From assembly GCF_001653795.1 (NCBI RefSeq), contig NZ_CP011515.1:62001-126000 (forward strand): DNA of 64,000 nucleotides, written 5' to 3'. A model generated the notes under the pieces. The model was not told the origin of the DNA, did not search any database, and saw only the letters and a program-made list of their open reading frames with translations. The DNA comes from Mitsuaria sp. 7. Its GTDB lineage: Bacteria > Pseudomonadota > Gammaproteobacteria > Burkholderiales > Burkholderiaceae_C. Shown here piece after piece: positions 63,015 through 64,000 of the stretch (position 1 is its first letter; each line of letters starts with the position of its first letter). Made by a program: the position numbers and the translations under genes.

Positions 63015-64000
63015 ATGGAAGGTCTGCAGGCCCTGCACGGGTTGCGCATCGTCGAGATGGGCCAACTGATCGCCGGCCCGTTCGCCGGCAAGACGCTCGG
63101 CGACTTCGGCGCCGACGTGGTGAAGATCGAGGCCCCCGGCAGCGGCGACCCGCTGCGCAACTGGCGCATGATCCAGGACGGCACCTCCGTCTGGTGGCAG
63201 GTGCAGTCGCGCAACAAGCGCTCGATCGCCCTCGACCTCCGCCAGAAGGACGGCCAGGACATCGCCCGGCAGCTCATCAAAGAAGCCGACGTGCTGATCG
63301 AGAACTTCCGCCCCGGCACGCTCGAGGGCTGGGGCATGTCCTATGAGGAACTCGCCAAGACCAACCCCGGCCTGATCATGCTGCGCATCAGCGGCTACGG
63401 GCAGACCGGGCCGTATCGCGATCTGCCGGGCTTCGGCGTGATCGGCGAGGCGATGGGCGGCCTGCGCCACCTGAGCGGCGAACCCGGCCGCGTGCCGGTG
63501 CGCTGCGGCATCTCCATCGGCGACACGCTCGCCGCGCTGCACGGCACCATCGGCGTGCTGACCGCGCTGTACCACCGCAAGGTCAACGGCGGACGCGGCC
63601 AGGTCATCGATGTCGCGCTCACCGAAGCCGTGCTCAACGTGATGGAGAGCCTCGTGCCCGAGTACAGCGCCTTCGGTGCCGTGCGCGGTCCGGCCGGCTC
63701 GGCGCTTCCGGGCATCGCGCCGTCGAACGCGTATCCCTGCGCGGACGGCGTCGTGCTCATCGCGGGCAACGGCGATTCCATCTTCAAGCGGCTGATGCAG
63801 GTCATCGGCCGCGAGGACCTGGCCAACGACGAGGCGCTGGCCAACAACGCCGGCCGCGTGGCCCGCGTCGAGGAGATCGACGCCGCCATCGGCGCCTGGG
63901 CCGCGACGCGCAGCGTCGAGGAGGTGCTCGCGCCGCTCGGCGAGGCCAGCGTGCCTGCAGGCCGCGTCTACACCGCCAAGGACATCGTCGAGGACCCGCA
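63015..64000 (+). CDS. CaiB/BaiF-family CoA-transferase (C-terminus beyond window)
   Basis: About 328 residues are visible of a family III CoA-transferase, usually ~400 residues long. It starts MEGLQALHGLRIVEMGQLIAGP. Conserved blocks are GKTLGDFGADVVKIEAPGSGDPLRNW, WWQVQSRNKRSIALDLRQ, LIENFRPGTLEGWGMSYEEL, ISGYGQTGPYRDLPGFGVIGEAMGGL and the catalytic-Asp region RGQVIDVALTEAV. It moves CoA between carboxylic acids; the substrate pair cannot be read. An AAGGAG ribosome site lies about 10 bases before the ATG. The frame is open to the window end. Confidence 0.93.
   Translation, partial: MEGLQALHGLRIVEMGQLIAGPFAGKTLGDFGADVVKIEAPGSGDPLRNWRMIQDGTSVWWQVQSRNKRSIALDLRQKDGQDIARQLIKEADVLIENFRPGTLEGWGMSYEELAKTNPGLIMLRISGYGQTGPYRDLPGFGVIGEAMGGLRHLSGEPGRVPVRCGISIGDTLAALHGTIGVLTALYHRKVNGGRGQVIDVALTEAVLNVMESLVPEYSAFGAVRGPAGSALPGIAPSNAYPCADGVVLIAGNGDSIFKRLMQVIGREDLANDEALANNAGRVARVEEIDAAIGAWAATRSVEEVLAPLGEASVPAGRVYTAKDIVEDP

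Overview
The window is high-GC DNA from a Gram-negative betaproteobacterium, most likely a Burkholderiales member near Roseateles/Mitsuaria. The basis is the ubiJ-ubiB pair, the fmdB-DUF502-aspS order, the opgGH operon beside a GlrK/QseG/GlrR two-component system, and the overall base composition. The species assignment is inference.

Layout. (1) 1-8883, minus strand: an exopolysaccharide operon reading wcaJ-like priming transferase, EpsL-like outer-membrane protein, galE, manC, a UDP-HexNAc 6-dehydrogenase, rfbB, rfbD and rfbA (cut by the window edge). It supplies dTDP-rhamnose, GDP-mannose, UDP-galactose and a uronic-acid sugar, and starts the lipid-linked chain. (2) 9018-11127, plus: ubiJ-ubiB for ubiquinone synthesis. 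(3) 11234-29184: a type III secretion (T3SS) cluster of the Hrp1 kind in three transcription blocks: sctQRS plus an ECF (HrpL-like) sigma gene (minus); sctL-small-sctC-sctW-sctV-sctD-sctN-sctO (plus); and two small secreted-component candidates-unknown-sctI-sctJ-sctK-GNAT-sctT-sctU (minus). A near-perfect hrp box lies in front of sctL and a weaker one before the needle-side operon. (4) 29367-37525: an SSS symporter, fmdB-DUF502-aspS, a small membrane protein, a peptide-type binding protein coupled to an orphan ureD, and a GFA-family protein. (5) 37787-45178, minus: the GlrK-QseG-GlrR signalling genes followed by opgGH for periplasmic glucans, with a textbook sigma-54 promoter and two GlrR-type activator sites before opgG. 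(6) 45317-61243, plus: one giant gene of about 5308 codons. (7) 61326-64000: a LysR regulator, an orphan HipB-like XRE regulator with two palindromic operators, a REP-like repeat pair, and a CaiB/BaiF CoA-transferase cut by the window end.

The standout is the giant protein. It resembles a large clostridial toxin (TcdA/TcdB) in architecture. Three tandem modules each carry a C80/CPD-like autoprocessing protease core whose His-Cys spacing is exactly 45 residues, as in TcdB. They are followed by a long hydrophobic pore-like segment, degenerate RTX-type glycine motifs, a discoidin-like domain and a four-fold C-terminal repeat. Its N-terminus is Ser/Thr/Pro-rich and a candidate hrp box precedes it, so it may be co-regulated with, or secreted by, the T3SS. 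That link is a hypothesis.
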